Shown: one piece after another, positions 13,314 to 25,800 of the stretch
Position numbering within the stretch: position 1 is the stretch's first letter
Layout of the letters: every line of letters begins with the position of its first letter
Assembly: GCA_963931865.1 (NCBI GenBank)
Contig: OZ007505.1
Location: 20,419,969 to 20,483,968, forward strand
Direction of reading: 5' to 3'
Origin: Axinella damicornis
Taxonomy: Eukaryota; Porifera; Demospongiae; Axinellida; Axinellidae
Length of the DNA: 64,000 nucleotides
Program-made: the position numbers and the translations under genes
Notes under the pieces: model-generated
Databases searched by the model: none
Told to the model about the DNA's origin: nothing
The model's input: only the letters and a program-made list of their open reading frames with translations

Positions 13314-16300
13314 CATCCCCTACAATTTGCACCTACTGGTTGCTAAGCATTGCATTATCCTCCGAGTGAACATGCTAACAGCCAGCTATGTCAGCCCTGC
13401 TCTGCAAGTGAGCCTCTCACATAACACTATCCTCTAGTGATGTTACCGATGTATCTCCGCCTTCCCCTCCAACCTTGCCATTTCCACTGTGTGGTTTGTG
13501 ATCAGAGGGCTTTACAGATTCAATGCTGGTCATATTCTGCTTAATCATGCTCCCCCTTCCCTCATCCCTCCCCTCCCCCCCCATCCCTCCGCTCCCCAGG
13601 CTCTCCACCAGTCAGCGTGTGATGTGGGTGTGACCCTGATGAACGAGATCGGACTGGACCCGGGCATCGACCACATGCTGGCCGTGCAGTGTATCGATGA
13701 AGTCCACAGCAAGGGAGGAAAGGTCAGCCAGAGGTGATCAGATGAAGACCAGCCTCATTCCAAGACCACACCCACAATGGGTGAGGCCTGGGAACAAGGC
13801 TATTATTAGGAACTACTACGTATGTATACCCACCAATAAAACTACAATAAGTTGAGTGGATGCCTGACCTTGAGAATCAGGAATGGTGGATTAGAAAGCT
13901 CTCCGGTGGAAAGCCAGCTCTCTCCCTACGCATCTAGCACTAATTAGAACTGCAAGCTGAGGAATGAAAAGGCCTTGTACTACCTTCCATTGGCGATGAA
14001 AAGCGGTTTGGGTAAAACGTGTTTTCCTACAAGTTCTCTACAAAGCACCTGCTTTACCCACAATGCACGGACGGACGTATTACATGATCAAGTGGCGCCA
14101 TTTCAAAATGCACTGCATGTAGTCATGCTCACCATACCTCTACCACGCCTCTGCCATACCTCTACCACGCCTCTTGATCTGATTGGCTCTATAGCCGCAG
14201 CACTGCCGCAGTGAAGGGCTCATTATTGTGCAGTCGATGGGTCAGCACCACAGGGTCCTCAGCTTATCCTCTACGTACTTGATCCTGTTCCAATGAGGAA
14301 GTTACTGCACTACTTCCTGTTCCAGTGAGGAAGTTACTTCACTACTTCCTGTTCCAGTGAGGAAGGTTCTGCTGTTTGCACTCGTTGAAGAACATGTACA
14401 GCTTCCAAACATGACTTCTTCTCTGGCCTAATCCTGAAGGCTATTGCATCCTTGACTTCTATCGTCTCCATTAAACCAGTCCCTGGTTGGTGATCTGACA
14501 TAGCTGCCCTTTGAGAGAATACTAGTGCACATACTCACTATCACTGTCAGTACCGGCTGTGCCACCAAAGTGGGATCGATTCAACCAATCAGGGGGCTGC
14601 ATTTGGCCCTTACCCAGGAAATGAAAGTGCTTGGTGTTGGTAGTTGCGTAACCTTTCTCTTGCATCATGAACAATAATGCAGGTGTCCTCATTCCAATCC
14701 TGGTGTGGGGGGCTGCCAGCACCGGAATGTGCCAACAACCCTCTCAAGTACAAGTTCAGGTTAGCAGTTGTACTCTAGTAGACTGACACCCTGAGTAGCC
14801 TCGTTCCCAGACCAGCCAGAAAGTGCCAGCTGATAATCTGAGTAGCCTCGTTCCCAGACCAGCCAGAATGGCCAGCTGGTCAACAGTAGATCAAGGCTGA
14901 CTCTACAAAAGAATAGAGATACTCCTTCATTAGTCATTAACATTCCATTCCATAATTTATTTGGACAGTGTAGTTCCTGTTTTTCATGCATAGAAAGAGT
15001 TATAACTAGCACAGGCTAGTTTCGTCCCCCTGACGGAGCCTGGCCACGAGGCTGAATGCAGCCAGGTATATAGCTCATTGGTTCTGTGTGATTGTTTGTG
15101 TGCATGTTCCTGTACTGATATGTGACTGTACTGATATGTGATTGGCAGCTGGAGTCCTTGGGCTGCTCTTATGGGTACAGTTCACTCGGCCAAGTACCTC
15201 AAGGATGGGAAGGTGAGCCATATTCTCAAACATGACCAGCTGTGAAATTGGTACGTAGCTACACACATAATTTGACTTCTTCATACCTGTACCGTGATTG
15301 TACTGAAAGGAACGTTTGTGTCTTGCTGCACTCAGCAACAACGGTCCTCTACTGTACCATCATGGTGCGTTCCGTTGAGAATAACGATTATGGACCTTTT
15401 TGCCAACTCCTAGCACACAAGTCAGTGAGTGTAGTAACAGAAAATTGCATCTCAGATTCTTTTAATGAAGATCAACGATCCTACTGCTGCATGTCGCTAG
15501 ACCACTCTTTCAGAGGCAGGGACTGTGCACAACACGTGGCTGGAGGCATACAGCTATTGTTTAGTAAATGCTTATTCTTCTGGTCAATTACTGTTAAAGA
15601 CGATCGCTGTACATAGTATGCAGTGTTCTCATAGCGTGTACATGTTGACACACAAGTACAAGATCACATCACAGCACTTGTAGCAATGTCATGTGCGGCT
15701 GAAAGAGGCCCTTGTATTGGCCTTGACGGAAGATTCCCTGATTTCTCAACATTGATCCTCAGTCCCTAGTGATTGTGATTTAACGTGAGAGACCCCTCAG
15801 CATGGTCCTGTTGAGAGGTATCCTACCCTCCAATGAAAGACGAGTTTTGTTGAGGTCATTCTTCCACTCTCTTCAGGGGGCAGCTCACGTGATATTCGAT
15901 GGTGTCACTATAATTAAGTGTCGTGTCTACCTTCGTAGTTGGGCTCCCTGCTATTTATTATGTCATACCATCCACTTGTCCTCCAAATTGAGGACGTCCC
16001 TGTTAATTGATTATACTATGATAATATTGTGACTCTGACATAATTCCCTCCAGATTGTGGAGGTACCTGCAGGAGGCCGTGTGATGGAGATAGCACGACC
16101 CGTGGACCTGTACCCCGATCTGGAGCTGGAGGGGTTCCCCAACCGTGACTCCACCACGTACGTGGACGTCTATGGCATCCCAGAGGCCCACACTGTCCTG
16201 AGAGGGACCCTCCGGTACAAGGTGGGTGGGGGACTGTGATGATGTAGTGGACACCATTGTGATGGAAAAAAGGGAGTGTGGAGAGTGAATGAGAGGGGAT

Positions 16301-17893
16301 GGGTCTGGTTTGTTTCTTAGCTGTAAAACAACAAGACTTTGCACAAGTCAAACAAGCCGTGATGACTGCAGAGTTAAGGTCAAGGTATGAATAGAATGGT
16401 CAGCGTTGCTTCGTGAAGACCTATCACTGCCTGGGAGGAACATTGTAATGCCTGGAAATGTTCCTAGCTAGCATTCTAAGCCTCAACTCCTAGCAGAGGC
16501 ATCTGCAGTGTGGCCATTGCTCTCTTCCTTACCCCAGGGTTTCTGCAGTGTGGCCATTGCTCTCCGCAAGCTGGGACTGCTGAGTGAGGAGAACCACCAG
16601 CGACTGCAACCTGATGCTGCCAGCCTCAGATGGGTGGGTGTGGCTTCCTGTTCACCAGCTAGAATGAATACATGTTTGTGTTTAAAGCATGAACTTTGTA
16701 TTGTCCCTCTCCACCTCCCTCTCTTGCCTCCTCCTTACTCTCTGCCCCCTCCTTCAACTCTCCAGAGGGATCTGCTCACTATGCTGATCTCTCAGACAGA
16801 CATCCATCAGCCTGACTTAACCTCCAGTGTCTACGAGGCTGTAGGAAGAGATGACATCATCATGGAGGCCATCAAAGAGTGAGTTTCCACTCCTTAAATT
16901 CTTACAATTGTACCACCGGAAAAATAACTTCAAAGGTATCAGTGCAGGGTTACAGCTAGTTAATATGGTACATTGACTCGAGCCAGATTGCGAAGGAATG
17001 ATGAATTAAAGTTTTTGGGTGTCCACATTCCCTCCCTCCCTCTTCTCCTTTTCTGCTCTCCATCCCCTCTCCTCTCCCTCTGCTCTCCTTCCCCTCTCCC
17101 TCTCTTTCCTACATCTCCACTGCTCTCTGCCTCCCCTCCACCTCTCCCCCTCCTCTGCCCCCCCCCCCCCCCCCACTCTCCCTATTCCACGCAAGATTAC
17201 ATCTGCTCTCTGATGACCCTGTTGACCTAGCAGGCAACCCAGTGGACGCCCTCTGCAGCCACTTGCAGGACAGACTGCAGTTCTCCCCGGGAGAGAGGGA
17301 CGCCATTTTCCTGCACCACACTGTGGATATCGAGTGGCCAGACAGTAGTAAGGTCAGTTTGCCACATTGAAATACTGAGCGTCCAGTTCACATCCCTAGT
17401 AACCAATGGATACAAGTACTGCTGCCATAAAAAGTCCCCGTTCAAAGTCTGTATTTTGTAGTTGAATAAACCTTCTGTCTGTATACATTGTTGTGGAGGA
17501 TATATTCCATGATGTCAGATTGCATGAGCCCATTTTAATGCTGTTGCCGCAGGAGACGAGGCACATTAACCTAACAATGTACGGCACTCCTAACGGCTTC
17601 ACAGCCATGGCCCAGACTGTAGGGAAGCCAGCTGGCATTGTTGCCAAGATGATACTGAATGGTGAGCGTCAAGTTTGGACTCATACCAGTACATGTATGA
17701 GGGACTTCCCCTCCCTCCTCTTCCCCCTCACGTACCTCCCTCCCTCCTTCCCTCCCTTCTCCCCCCCTTCCCTCAAGGTGAGATCACAAAGAAGGGTGTG
17801 GTGACACCTACAACAAGTGACATATACACACCTGTGTTAGAGAAGCTGAAGATGGAGGGCATTGAAGCAAGCATCACAACACAAGGCTTATAG
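11350..17893 (+). CDS. Saccharopine dehydrogenase (glutamate-forming), copy 1
   Basis: Twelve exons: 11350-11452, 11618-11744, 13311-13407, 13600-13722, 14683-14759, 15149-15212, 16054-16221, 16538-16633, 16766-16878, 17196-17352, 17553-17661, 17778-17893. All are in phase and give 449 aa. The protein matches the C-terminal half of animal AASS: NAD-binding [17 protein letters not shown] (residues 8-24), [56 protein letters not shown] and the final [13 protein letters not shown] segment. Known function: cleaves saccharopine with NAD+ to glutamate and aminoadipate semialdehyde in lysine breakdown. The lysine-ketoglutarate reductase half is absent here. The ATG is supported because the bases between the upstream CAG and the ATG differ in length between the two copies, so upstream coding is unlikely. 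Intron 2 (1.57 kb) holds a probable insertion near 12075-13050. Confidence 0.92.
12075..13050. mobile_element. Probable transposon insertion in SDH copy 1 intron 2
   Basis: The same intron in SDH copy 2 is only 261 bp. The extra sequence has GCACGTACCCCGTGCGC near its left edge and GCGCACGGGGTAATTA near its right edge, an inverted pair. A perfect hairpin GTCTCGGCACC/GGTGCCGAGAC-type palindrome lies at 12183-12206 and a (GTAC)n run at 12226-12247. No coding capacity is seen; exact ends are uncertain. Confidence 0.5.
13203..13309. repeat. (CA)n microsatellite abutting an acceptor
   Basis: CA repeat with a few CG interruptions runs directly into the CAG acceptor of SDH copy 1 exon 3. Confidence 0.95.
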
Positions 17894-18082
17894 TTGCCCA
17901 AGATTTCTTTATTTTCACTCAAAATGACCTTGACATTCTGCAATTATTCATAATGCAAGCATGACCACTTCACGCTGCATGGTCTCCCTGAACTGAATTG
18001 GTAGCAGCAATACTCAGAAGGTACCGTGTTGGGTCAGTTTGCCTGGGAGGCAAAACTGGGGGGCCATGCAACCCACTAAAAA

Positions 18083-18168
18083 ACAGTTGTGGAGCATGTA
18101 TCAAGAGCGCATAAGTAGGTCGTGCCCCCCGGAGTACTACTTATGCGCTCTTGTATGTATTCATGCTC
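18083..18168. repeat. Hairpin-forming inverted repeat
   Basis: Arms GAGCATGTATCAAGAGCGCA and its near-complement surround a loop of about 20 nt. Similar hairpins occur at 34443-34481 and 34786-34853. Confidence 0.75.
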
Positions 18169-18633
18169 AATTTTAAGATATTGAACAATGTCACCAGTCA
18201 AAGTAACGAAGTGGTTATTGGTCCAAGGGCGATGGGTTAGGGTGTATTAGGGCCAGGATTTGGGTCTACTAGGTACGACCAAGGCCAGTTCTAAATATTT
18301 GCCCGTTATATAATATACTTAAAGAATGTGCTTCCTGCCGGACCAGTCATTAAAGTATTTACCTCTCTGAGCTATGAGAATAGAAACTTGGGGTCAACCA
18401 TTGATGGGCCGGGGCCAGTGTGAAGTGCACATTGGCTTGTCTTAAATGGTGTACGATCGTGATGGGTTTGTTTGTTTGTTACGGAGTCCCCCATACACGC
18501 CACTAGAAACTGCTGGTCATCCAATGTCAACCTTCCTGAGTGTCTTTCACCATTGCATAAAACAGCGTAATGTGCAATGTAAAGGCAGCGTACTGACCTC
18601 ACCCTTGTACACCCTTCCTGCAAAGCTCAAGTA

Positions 18634-18843
18634 AGGTAAGTCGGGGTAATTTTGGTCACTGCACAATTCCGGTCAGTATAGCCCAAAAGCTAAGTTCACA
18701 TAGAGCAATGATATAATTGCAGTTCTAGTACGAGTAGTTAATGTTACTGCAACATAAGCGGAACTCCCAATGAATCTATCGGCGGTGGCTTTTGTATAGA
18801 CTGACCGAAATTATACCGTGACCGGAATTACCCCGTTTTACCT
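18634..18843. mobile_element. MITE with TA target duplication (210 bp)
   Basis: Imperfect inverted ends of about 48 bp (AGGTAAGTCGGGGTAATTTT left; ACCGGAATTACCCCGTTTTA right) are flanked by TA on both sides. Size and TA duplication fit a Tc1/mariner-derived MITE. Confidence 0.75.
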
Positions 18844-19389
18844 TACTAGTTTGCCCATCTCACAGAATCCATAGAGCTCCTCAATCTATATCATCGAATT
18901 GCCCTCGCCCCTTCGCTGAGCAATTGTTATCTGTTGTGTGAGTTTTGCATACTGATAGTAATGCTGAAGGTTTTCCACATCTGACCTCCAGAAGAGAAGT
19001 TATTCTGCACTGGTCAGCAAAACAAAGAATTCAGCAAACTGAGAATTCAAATAGCACTGCTTGAAAGCGTTTGATATGAGCTAGCCCAAGATTAAGAGCG
19101 TACATCATTAGCCTCGTTCTCTCGGCCGAGGCTAGCTAGTAGATGCTGTCAGGCCGTCTCGAGATCTCCCGCTCAAACGTGACCTTTGAACCAACGCCAG
19201 GAGGAGGCCAACGCGGCAACGCCATTAGAGAGTGAAGAAAATCAACTGAACACCTGGCAGGGAATTTGGCGCCAAAATGTCAACCGACCAATCAAATAAG
19301 AGCGTTAGTAGCCTACGCGCATGCGCACCCGGCTACTTCCGGTTTGGGGCTTAAATACTGAATTTGTACCAAGTTTTGGCGGGAAGTCA

Positions 19390-20085
19390 GGATGGCACAC
19401 TCGCTAAGCACTTGCTTTGCAGCCTGGGGGTTGAGTGTTCGCCTCCCCAATAACCGAGTACGAGTCTGGGCCACTCCGTACACACCGGTTCCTGACTTCC
19501 CCGCCTAGCAGCCGTAGTACGCCGGTTCCCATCTGACCACCGAAGCTAAAGGTGTCTGGTGGAAAGCAGGTTAGCCTCCTGTGATTCCAGGCACGCCTAT
19601 CCAGCGCTTCTGAGGCTTACACTTCGGTGTCTGACCTGTCACGGAGGGGTGGGTGTGTTGCTAGGTTTGTCTTTTTTTTTCTTTCTTTTTTTTTCCCCCC
19701 TTTAGCTATCTTTTTTTTTATTTCCTGCATTTTGGTTCTCTTAGTAGGCTTGAGCCTATTTCTATTTCCTTTTTCATCCTAGCTATTTAGCTGAGCTGGA
19801 ATAATGGGCACTCCATGAACATGACTACAATATCTAGCTAAGCTATATAGCTACTCAGACAGCTCAATCCTGCAGATGTTTGGCCAGCTAAATGTTGAAG
19901 CTGGAAACCGGCGTACTACGGCTGCTAGGCGGGGAAGTCAGGAACCGGTGTGTACGGAGTGGCCCAGACTCGTTCTCGCTAAATGTTGAAGCTGGCCAAA
20001 CATCTGCAGGATTGAGCTGTCTGAGTAGCTATATAGCTAGCTAGATATTGTAGTCATGTTCATGGAGTGCCCATTATTCCAGCTC
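19390..20085. mobile_element. Interleaved foldback element with tRNA-like and 5S-like stretches
   Basis: Two inverted-repeat pairs overlap in the order A, B, A', B'. A is 19462-19528 with A' 19906-19972 (almost perfect, 67 bp); B is about 19791-19895 with B' about 19980-20085. At 19396-19448 the sequence AAGCACTTGCTTTGCAGCC followed by GGGGGTTGAGTGTTCGCC resembles a degenerate tRNA body with a B box. At 19518-19550 GCCGGTTCCCATCTGACCAC then CGAAGCTAA resembles the 5' part of 5S rRNA. No open reading frame is seen. Confidence 0.55.
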
Positions 20086-20699
20086 AGGTCCCTATAATTA
20101 TGCTGGCATAGTACCCTAGTGTAGTCACGAGTATCTATCGGTACTCTGCCTTGGACAGTATTTGGCACACATTCCCCACTAGACTGCATAGGGTGTTTCT
20201 GAAGTGCAGGGGTTCCCCCTTTTGGCATTGAGTCTGGCTCCTCCAGGTCCACAGCACTGTCTTTTAAGAATGCAAGTAGTCATATGACTATCAGTACTAT
20301 GCCTATGTCAGCTGTGTCCCCTCCACTAATTGTGGGAAGTGGTGTGTCCCCTTTCCTCTTGGTTAATACTCACTGCCCAATCTACAGCACCATGCATACC
20401 TGGTCTGTGTATTCCTTCAAACAAATATTCCAACTCCATCCCATTTCCAGAATGCAGTTCAATTAGCTATTAACGGTATAAACAAAGGTAATTTGCCGAA
20501 GTTGCTGACACAACAAGCCGACATGTCATGGACCCCGTGTGGAATGGGGTCTGGCCATACAAGACACTGCTGCTGCTTGGCTCTTTGTAGGGCTTCCTTA
20601 GTACTAGCTACTCAAGTGGTGGGTGTGGCTATAGTCCTGGTGTCAGTACAGTGCATGTACCAGACCATGCAGACCTGCAAACTCGTCAGACTAGCCTGA

Positions 20700-20866
20700 A
20701 GGTTGCTGCTTCGTTCATTGCGTGTTTGTCACAGTGTACAGTCTCAGGTGGAGGGATCGCGATCTCTGGTATATGTTCGACAGCTAGCCGGGTGAATCAG
20801 CCCCTTCATCAATCATCATATCACAGTCGCTCTTCGCATATGGATATATACGTTGTCCGAATGTAG
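20700..20866 (-). pseudogene. Relic of the RIM-like first exon
   Basis: The segment GGTGGAGGGATCGCGATCTC (20747 onward) matches GGTGGAGGGATTACGATCTC at 9394 inside exon 1 of the PDZ/C2 gene, with weaker colinear similarity on either side. It sits upstream of SDH copy 2 just as exon 1 sits upstream of SDH copy 1, and both SDH copies share AGTTAACCTTTGACCT upstream (11218 and 20868). The tandem duplication therefore included the divergent neighbour's first exon, which then decayed. Confidence 0.55.
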
Positions 20867-21071
20867 TTAACCTTTGACCTTAGTCTCGTTCCCAGACCGT
20901 TTATCCAGCGCGTGTATCGCTTATACTAAAAGCGATCCGTGCTGGGGTTGGTTGGCCGAGACCACTTTGACCTATAATGCTATAACTGACGTCTTGCCTC
21001 GGGTGGGTTTTTTGCCTTTCTTAGAGTATAAATACCTGAGAAAATCATTGCTCTGCATTTGCCACAGGGGA

Positions 21072-21519
21072 ATGTCAGGTGTACTGCGTCGTGTTCTGGT
21101 GCTGGGGTCGGGGTTTACATCTGGTCCGCTGGTGGAGTACCTCACAAGAGATGGCTCTGTAGCAGTCACTGTGGGTGGGTGGACCTCTGTTGCTTCCTCC
21201 CATTGCAACACACCCTGTTGTTTGTTTTAGACAAGCATCTCCATCCAAATGATAGCCTCCTCCCTCAATTTAGACCTGGTACGAAGCCTCCCCCTTTCAG
21301 TATAGACCCGCAGTGTGTGAGACTCGAGTCTAGAGAGTAGGCATGCAGAGAAGCATCAAATGTTTACAGCAGAAGTGAAACTACCAGCTGTGTCAGTTGA
21401 ACACAAAAAAAACCTAGCCATTGTATGTGCGTTTTCGTGTACTCATTCAGAATGTCAAGATCTGGTTCAAATCTTGCTCTTTTAATGGAGTATTCAGTCT
21501 GCTTTACTGTTTGTTCTTC

Positions 21520-21605
<86 letters not shown>

Positions 21606-22804
21606 TGGCATGTCATAAACGTTCTGTATAAGCTTCCATCATTGAAGAACAAGCTCAGCATCTTGCAAGGACCAACCAGAACACAACAGCCACAAAGTTT
21701 GACGTGAAGTCTGAAGGAGCTGTAGCTGGGCTGATACCTGGCCATGATCTAGTGATCAGGTAGGTTAAAGCTTTCCTCCTTCCCTGCTCGCTCTCCCTCC
21801 CTCCCTCCCTCCCTCCCTCCCTCCCTCCCTCCCTCCCTCCCTCCCTCCCTCCCTCCCTCCCTCCCTCCCTCCCTCCCTCCCTGGGAGTGTGTTAGATGCA
21901 TTCTTTCCTCCTTCGTTACTTCTGCCTCATGCACCACAAACATGTACAAACGCACACTACACACACTGCATGTACACACACACTACACACACATGGCCCC
22001 TCACACACACACTCTCGCAGTTTCATCCCCTACACGCTACACCAACCAGTTGCTAAGCAGTGCATTGCCCACCGAGTGAACATGCTAACAGCCAGCTATG
22101 TCAGCCCTGCTCTACAAGTGAGCCTCTCAGATAGCACTTCTCCTCACCTCCGCCTTCCCCTCCAACTACAACCTTGTTCCCCAGCCACTCCCACCTTTAG
22201 CCACTCCAACCTTCAGTTTTGACTGCATCAATACATTAAGATTTTAACGTGTGTGTGTGTGTGTGTCTGTCTGTGCATGACGGAAGTGGGAAGTTCGTGG
22301 GGTGGGACTAGACTATAGTGACGCGCAACCTTCGTGCTTTAATTTATTTACTGAACCTCGAACTCCGCGAAGAATGTTCGAGAACATTGGGCCGGGTACG
22401 GGTATGCAATCGGGGAGCAGCAGTCGAAGCGGACGCAATCGGGCAAGCAGCAGTTCAAGCGGATGCAATCGGGGAGCAGCAGTCGAAGCGGACGCGATCG
22501 GGCGGCGAGCAGCAGCTGAAGCGGGCGCAATCAGGGAGCAGCAGCTGGACGCGAGGCAGAGGCAAACGGGGAGCGCGAGCAGCAGTGGAAGCGAATGCCG
22601 CAATCGGGCCCGGGAGCAGCAACTGAAGCGGACACAATCGGGGAGAAGCAGCTCTTCAGAGAGCTGTCCGGCGCCGGATTACGCACGGTAGGCGAACAAG
22701 GGGGAAGTAGCTGAGCGAGCGAAGCGAGCTCAGCTACTTGTACAATATAATTATATTCAAACTGGCATTACTCTAGAGAGCTATATATCATCTTTGTGTT
22801 GTGT

Positions 22805-22859
<55 letters not shown>

Positions 22860-25800
22860 TGTGTGTGTGAAGGTGTGATCCTTGTGAATGGGACTTACAG
22901 CTGAAGTAAGGATCATCTCCTACTTAATCTCCTGATCCTGTCCTTCCCTCTCCCCATCTTCCCCCCCTCTGCCCTCCCCTCCCATTCTTACTCCCCCCCC
23001 CCCCCCCCCCCTCCCCAGGCTCTCCACCAGTCAGCGTGTGATGCGGGTGTCACCCTGATGAACGAGATCGGACTGGACCCGGGCATCGACCACATGCTGG
23101 CCATGCAGTGTATCGATGAAGTCCACAGCAAGGGAGGAAAGGTCAGCCAGAGGTGATCAGATGAAGACCAGCCTCGTTCCAAGACCACACCCATCAATTG
23201 TGGGTGTGGCCTGGGAGCATGAGTAATGTGTGTGTGTGTGGGGGGTTAATTGCTAGGTGTTGGTACCAGATGTGTGTCCTTAGCTGAAGTTTGGTCTCTT
23301 TTCTTGCACCATGAACAATTCAGGTGTCCTCATTCCAGTCCTGGTGTGGGGGGCTGCCGGCACCGGAATGTGCCAACAACCCTCTCAAGTACAAGTTCAG
23401 GTTAGCTGTTGTACTCTGCTAGACCGCCACTCTCTGAGTAGCCTCATTCCCAGACCAGCCAAAATGTGCTAGCTGATAATCTGGTAGATTATATTTAGGT
23501 CTCTTTGCTTCCGTGTGATAATAGTTTGTGTACATGTGCTTCTGTCATGTGACTGGCAGCTGGAGTCCTCGGAGTGTTCTGATGGGTACACTGCACCCGG
23601 CCAAGTACCTGAAGGATGGGAAGGTGAGCCTTATGGGACTTTTCGGAGTTGTACAGGATTTTACTAATAAGTGCACCATGTCTAACTTTGAAATTGAGGG
23701 GGTCCCTGCTACACATTAATTTCCCTCTGAATTGAAGAAAACAATTCCGCTAAGACATTAAGCGATTACGTTTACTGCCATCCAGATTGAGGAAGTTCCT
23801 GCAGGAGGCCGTGTGATGGAGATAGCAAAACCCGTGGACCTGTACCCCGATCTGGAGCTGGAGGGGTTCCCCAACCGTGACTCCACCACGTACGTGGACG
23901 TCTATGGCATCCCAGAGGCTCACACTGTCCTGAGAGGGACCCTCCGGTACAAGGTGGGTGGGGGACTGTGATGTCACCATGATGTAATGTGCAGAACTAT
24001 ACGTGCAATCGAAGAAGCTTCACTCTCATAACTTTCAACCAATGTGAGAGCTAGTGGGGATGCCCCACTAATATGCAAGCTATGTTTCTGTCTAATCCGC
24101 TTTGCTCCAGTCAACCAACAAAAACAACACACTTCCCACCCTTGGGACCACAAGGCTCAGTGTGGCCTCTCTTCCTTACCCCAGGGTTTCTGCAGTGTGG
24201 CCATTGCTCTCTTCTTTACCCCAGGGTTTCTGCAGTGCTCTCTTCTTTACCCCAGGGTTTCTGCAGTGTGGCCATTGCTCTCTTCCTTACCCCAGGGTTT
24301 CTGCAGTGTGGCCATTGCTCTCTTCTTTACCCCAGGGTTTCTGCAGTGTGGCCATTGCTCTCCGCAAGCTGGGACTGCTGAATGAGGAGAACCACCAGCG
24401 ACTGCAACCTGATGCTGCCAGCCTCAGATGGGTGGGTGTGGCTTCCTGTTCACTTTCTCTCCTACTGAATTGAACACTTGTTTTGTTTCTGCTTTTATAC
24501 CGTGACTTTGTATCATTCTTCTCCCCCTCCCATATTCTCCCTCCCCTCCCCCTCCCCCTCCCATATTCTCCCTCCCCTCCCCCTCCCCCTCCCATATTCT
24601 CCCTCCCCTCCCCCTCCCCCTCCCATATTCTCCCTCCCCTCCCCCTCCCCCTCCCATATTCTCCCTCCCCTCCCCCTCCCCCTCCCATATTCTCCCTCCC
24701 CTCCCCCTCCCTCCTCCCCCTCCCATATTCTCCTTCCCCTCCTTCAACTGTCCAGAGGGACCTTCTGACTATGCTGATCTCTCAGACAGACATCCGTCAG
24801 CCTGACTTAACATCCAGTGTCTACGAGGCCATTGGAAAAGATGATGTCGTCATGGAGGCCATCAAAGAGTGAGTCTCCACCCCTAGGCGCAATCTCTAAA
24901 CTACCAGTGCAGGCTTATCGTTGGTTGGATAGTTTACTAGCCTTCTGCACTGACTTTATTAGTCGTGTTTCTAGGCAGTAAGTCTTGTCTGTTCTTCTGA
25001 GATGCCCTCCTTCCTTCTCTCCCCTCCTGCGATCCTTCCTTTCCTCTCTCCTCTCCCTTCTGGTCTCCTCCTGGTCTCCTTTACCCTCCCTCTCCACTGC
25101 TCTGCCTCTCCCCCCACTCTCCCTATTCGACGCAAGATTACATCTGCTCTCTGATGACCCTGTTGACCTGGCAGGCACCCCAATGGATGCCCTCTGCAGC
25201 CACTTGCAGGACAGACTGCAGTTCTCCCCGGGAGAGAGGGACGCCATTTTCCTACAACACTCTGTGGGCATTGACTGGCCAGACAGTATCAAGGTCAGTT
25301 CGACACATCAAAATGTGCGTGCTGTCACTGCTGTAATGTGTGTTACTGCAGGCCACAATTCATTTCAAGCAATCATGCATATCTATCATGTTTACAAAGA
25401 CTAGCAGGGAGCCAAAGAGTGGCCGGAGTGAACTATCAGAAAGGGGCCTGGTAGCATTTCTATCTACTTTCAGTCAACTATTGCCACTCAAGTTTTTGAG
25501 GTGCCAATCAGATTGCAGAATGAAACCATGTGGAGCATGATCTCATCACAAGACCAAATGTAGTCTCTTCTAATGCATGCATAAAACAGACAACAATAGA
25601 GCGTTCTTTAGTTCAAGGTAGCAGTGCTCCCTCCAACACCATCCTCAGCAATGCTCCCTCCAACACCATCTTTCATGTGTTGTCTTCACTAGTCATGTGC
25701 CAAGAAGCATGTGCTTCCTTCACTAGTCATGTGACAAGAGTTACTAGTCATGTGACTACAAGCTGTGCTTCCCTTGCCAGTCATGTGACTAGAAGCATAC

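Larger units (their letters stand above)
17894..20690. other. Spacer between the two SDH copies
   Basis: No gene is seen. It holds a hairpin at 18083-18168 (arms around GAGCGCATAAGTA), a 210-bp MITE at 18634-18843 and the interleaved inverted-repeat complex at 19390-20085. Confidence 0.7.

Noticed and set aside
22302..22691. Ser/Arg-rich frames in SDH copy 2 intron 3
   Set aside because: Products of a GAGCAGCAG minisatellite absent from copy 1; no splice sites in phase with the SDH exons.
24478..24872. Pro/Ser-rich frames
   Set aside because: Readings of the CT-rich minisatellite in SDH copy 2 intron 8.
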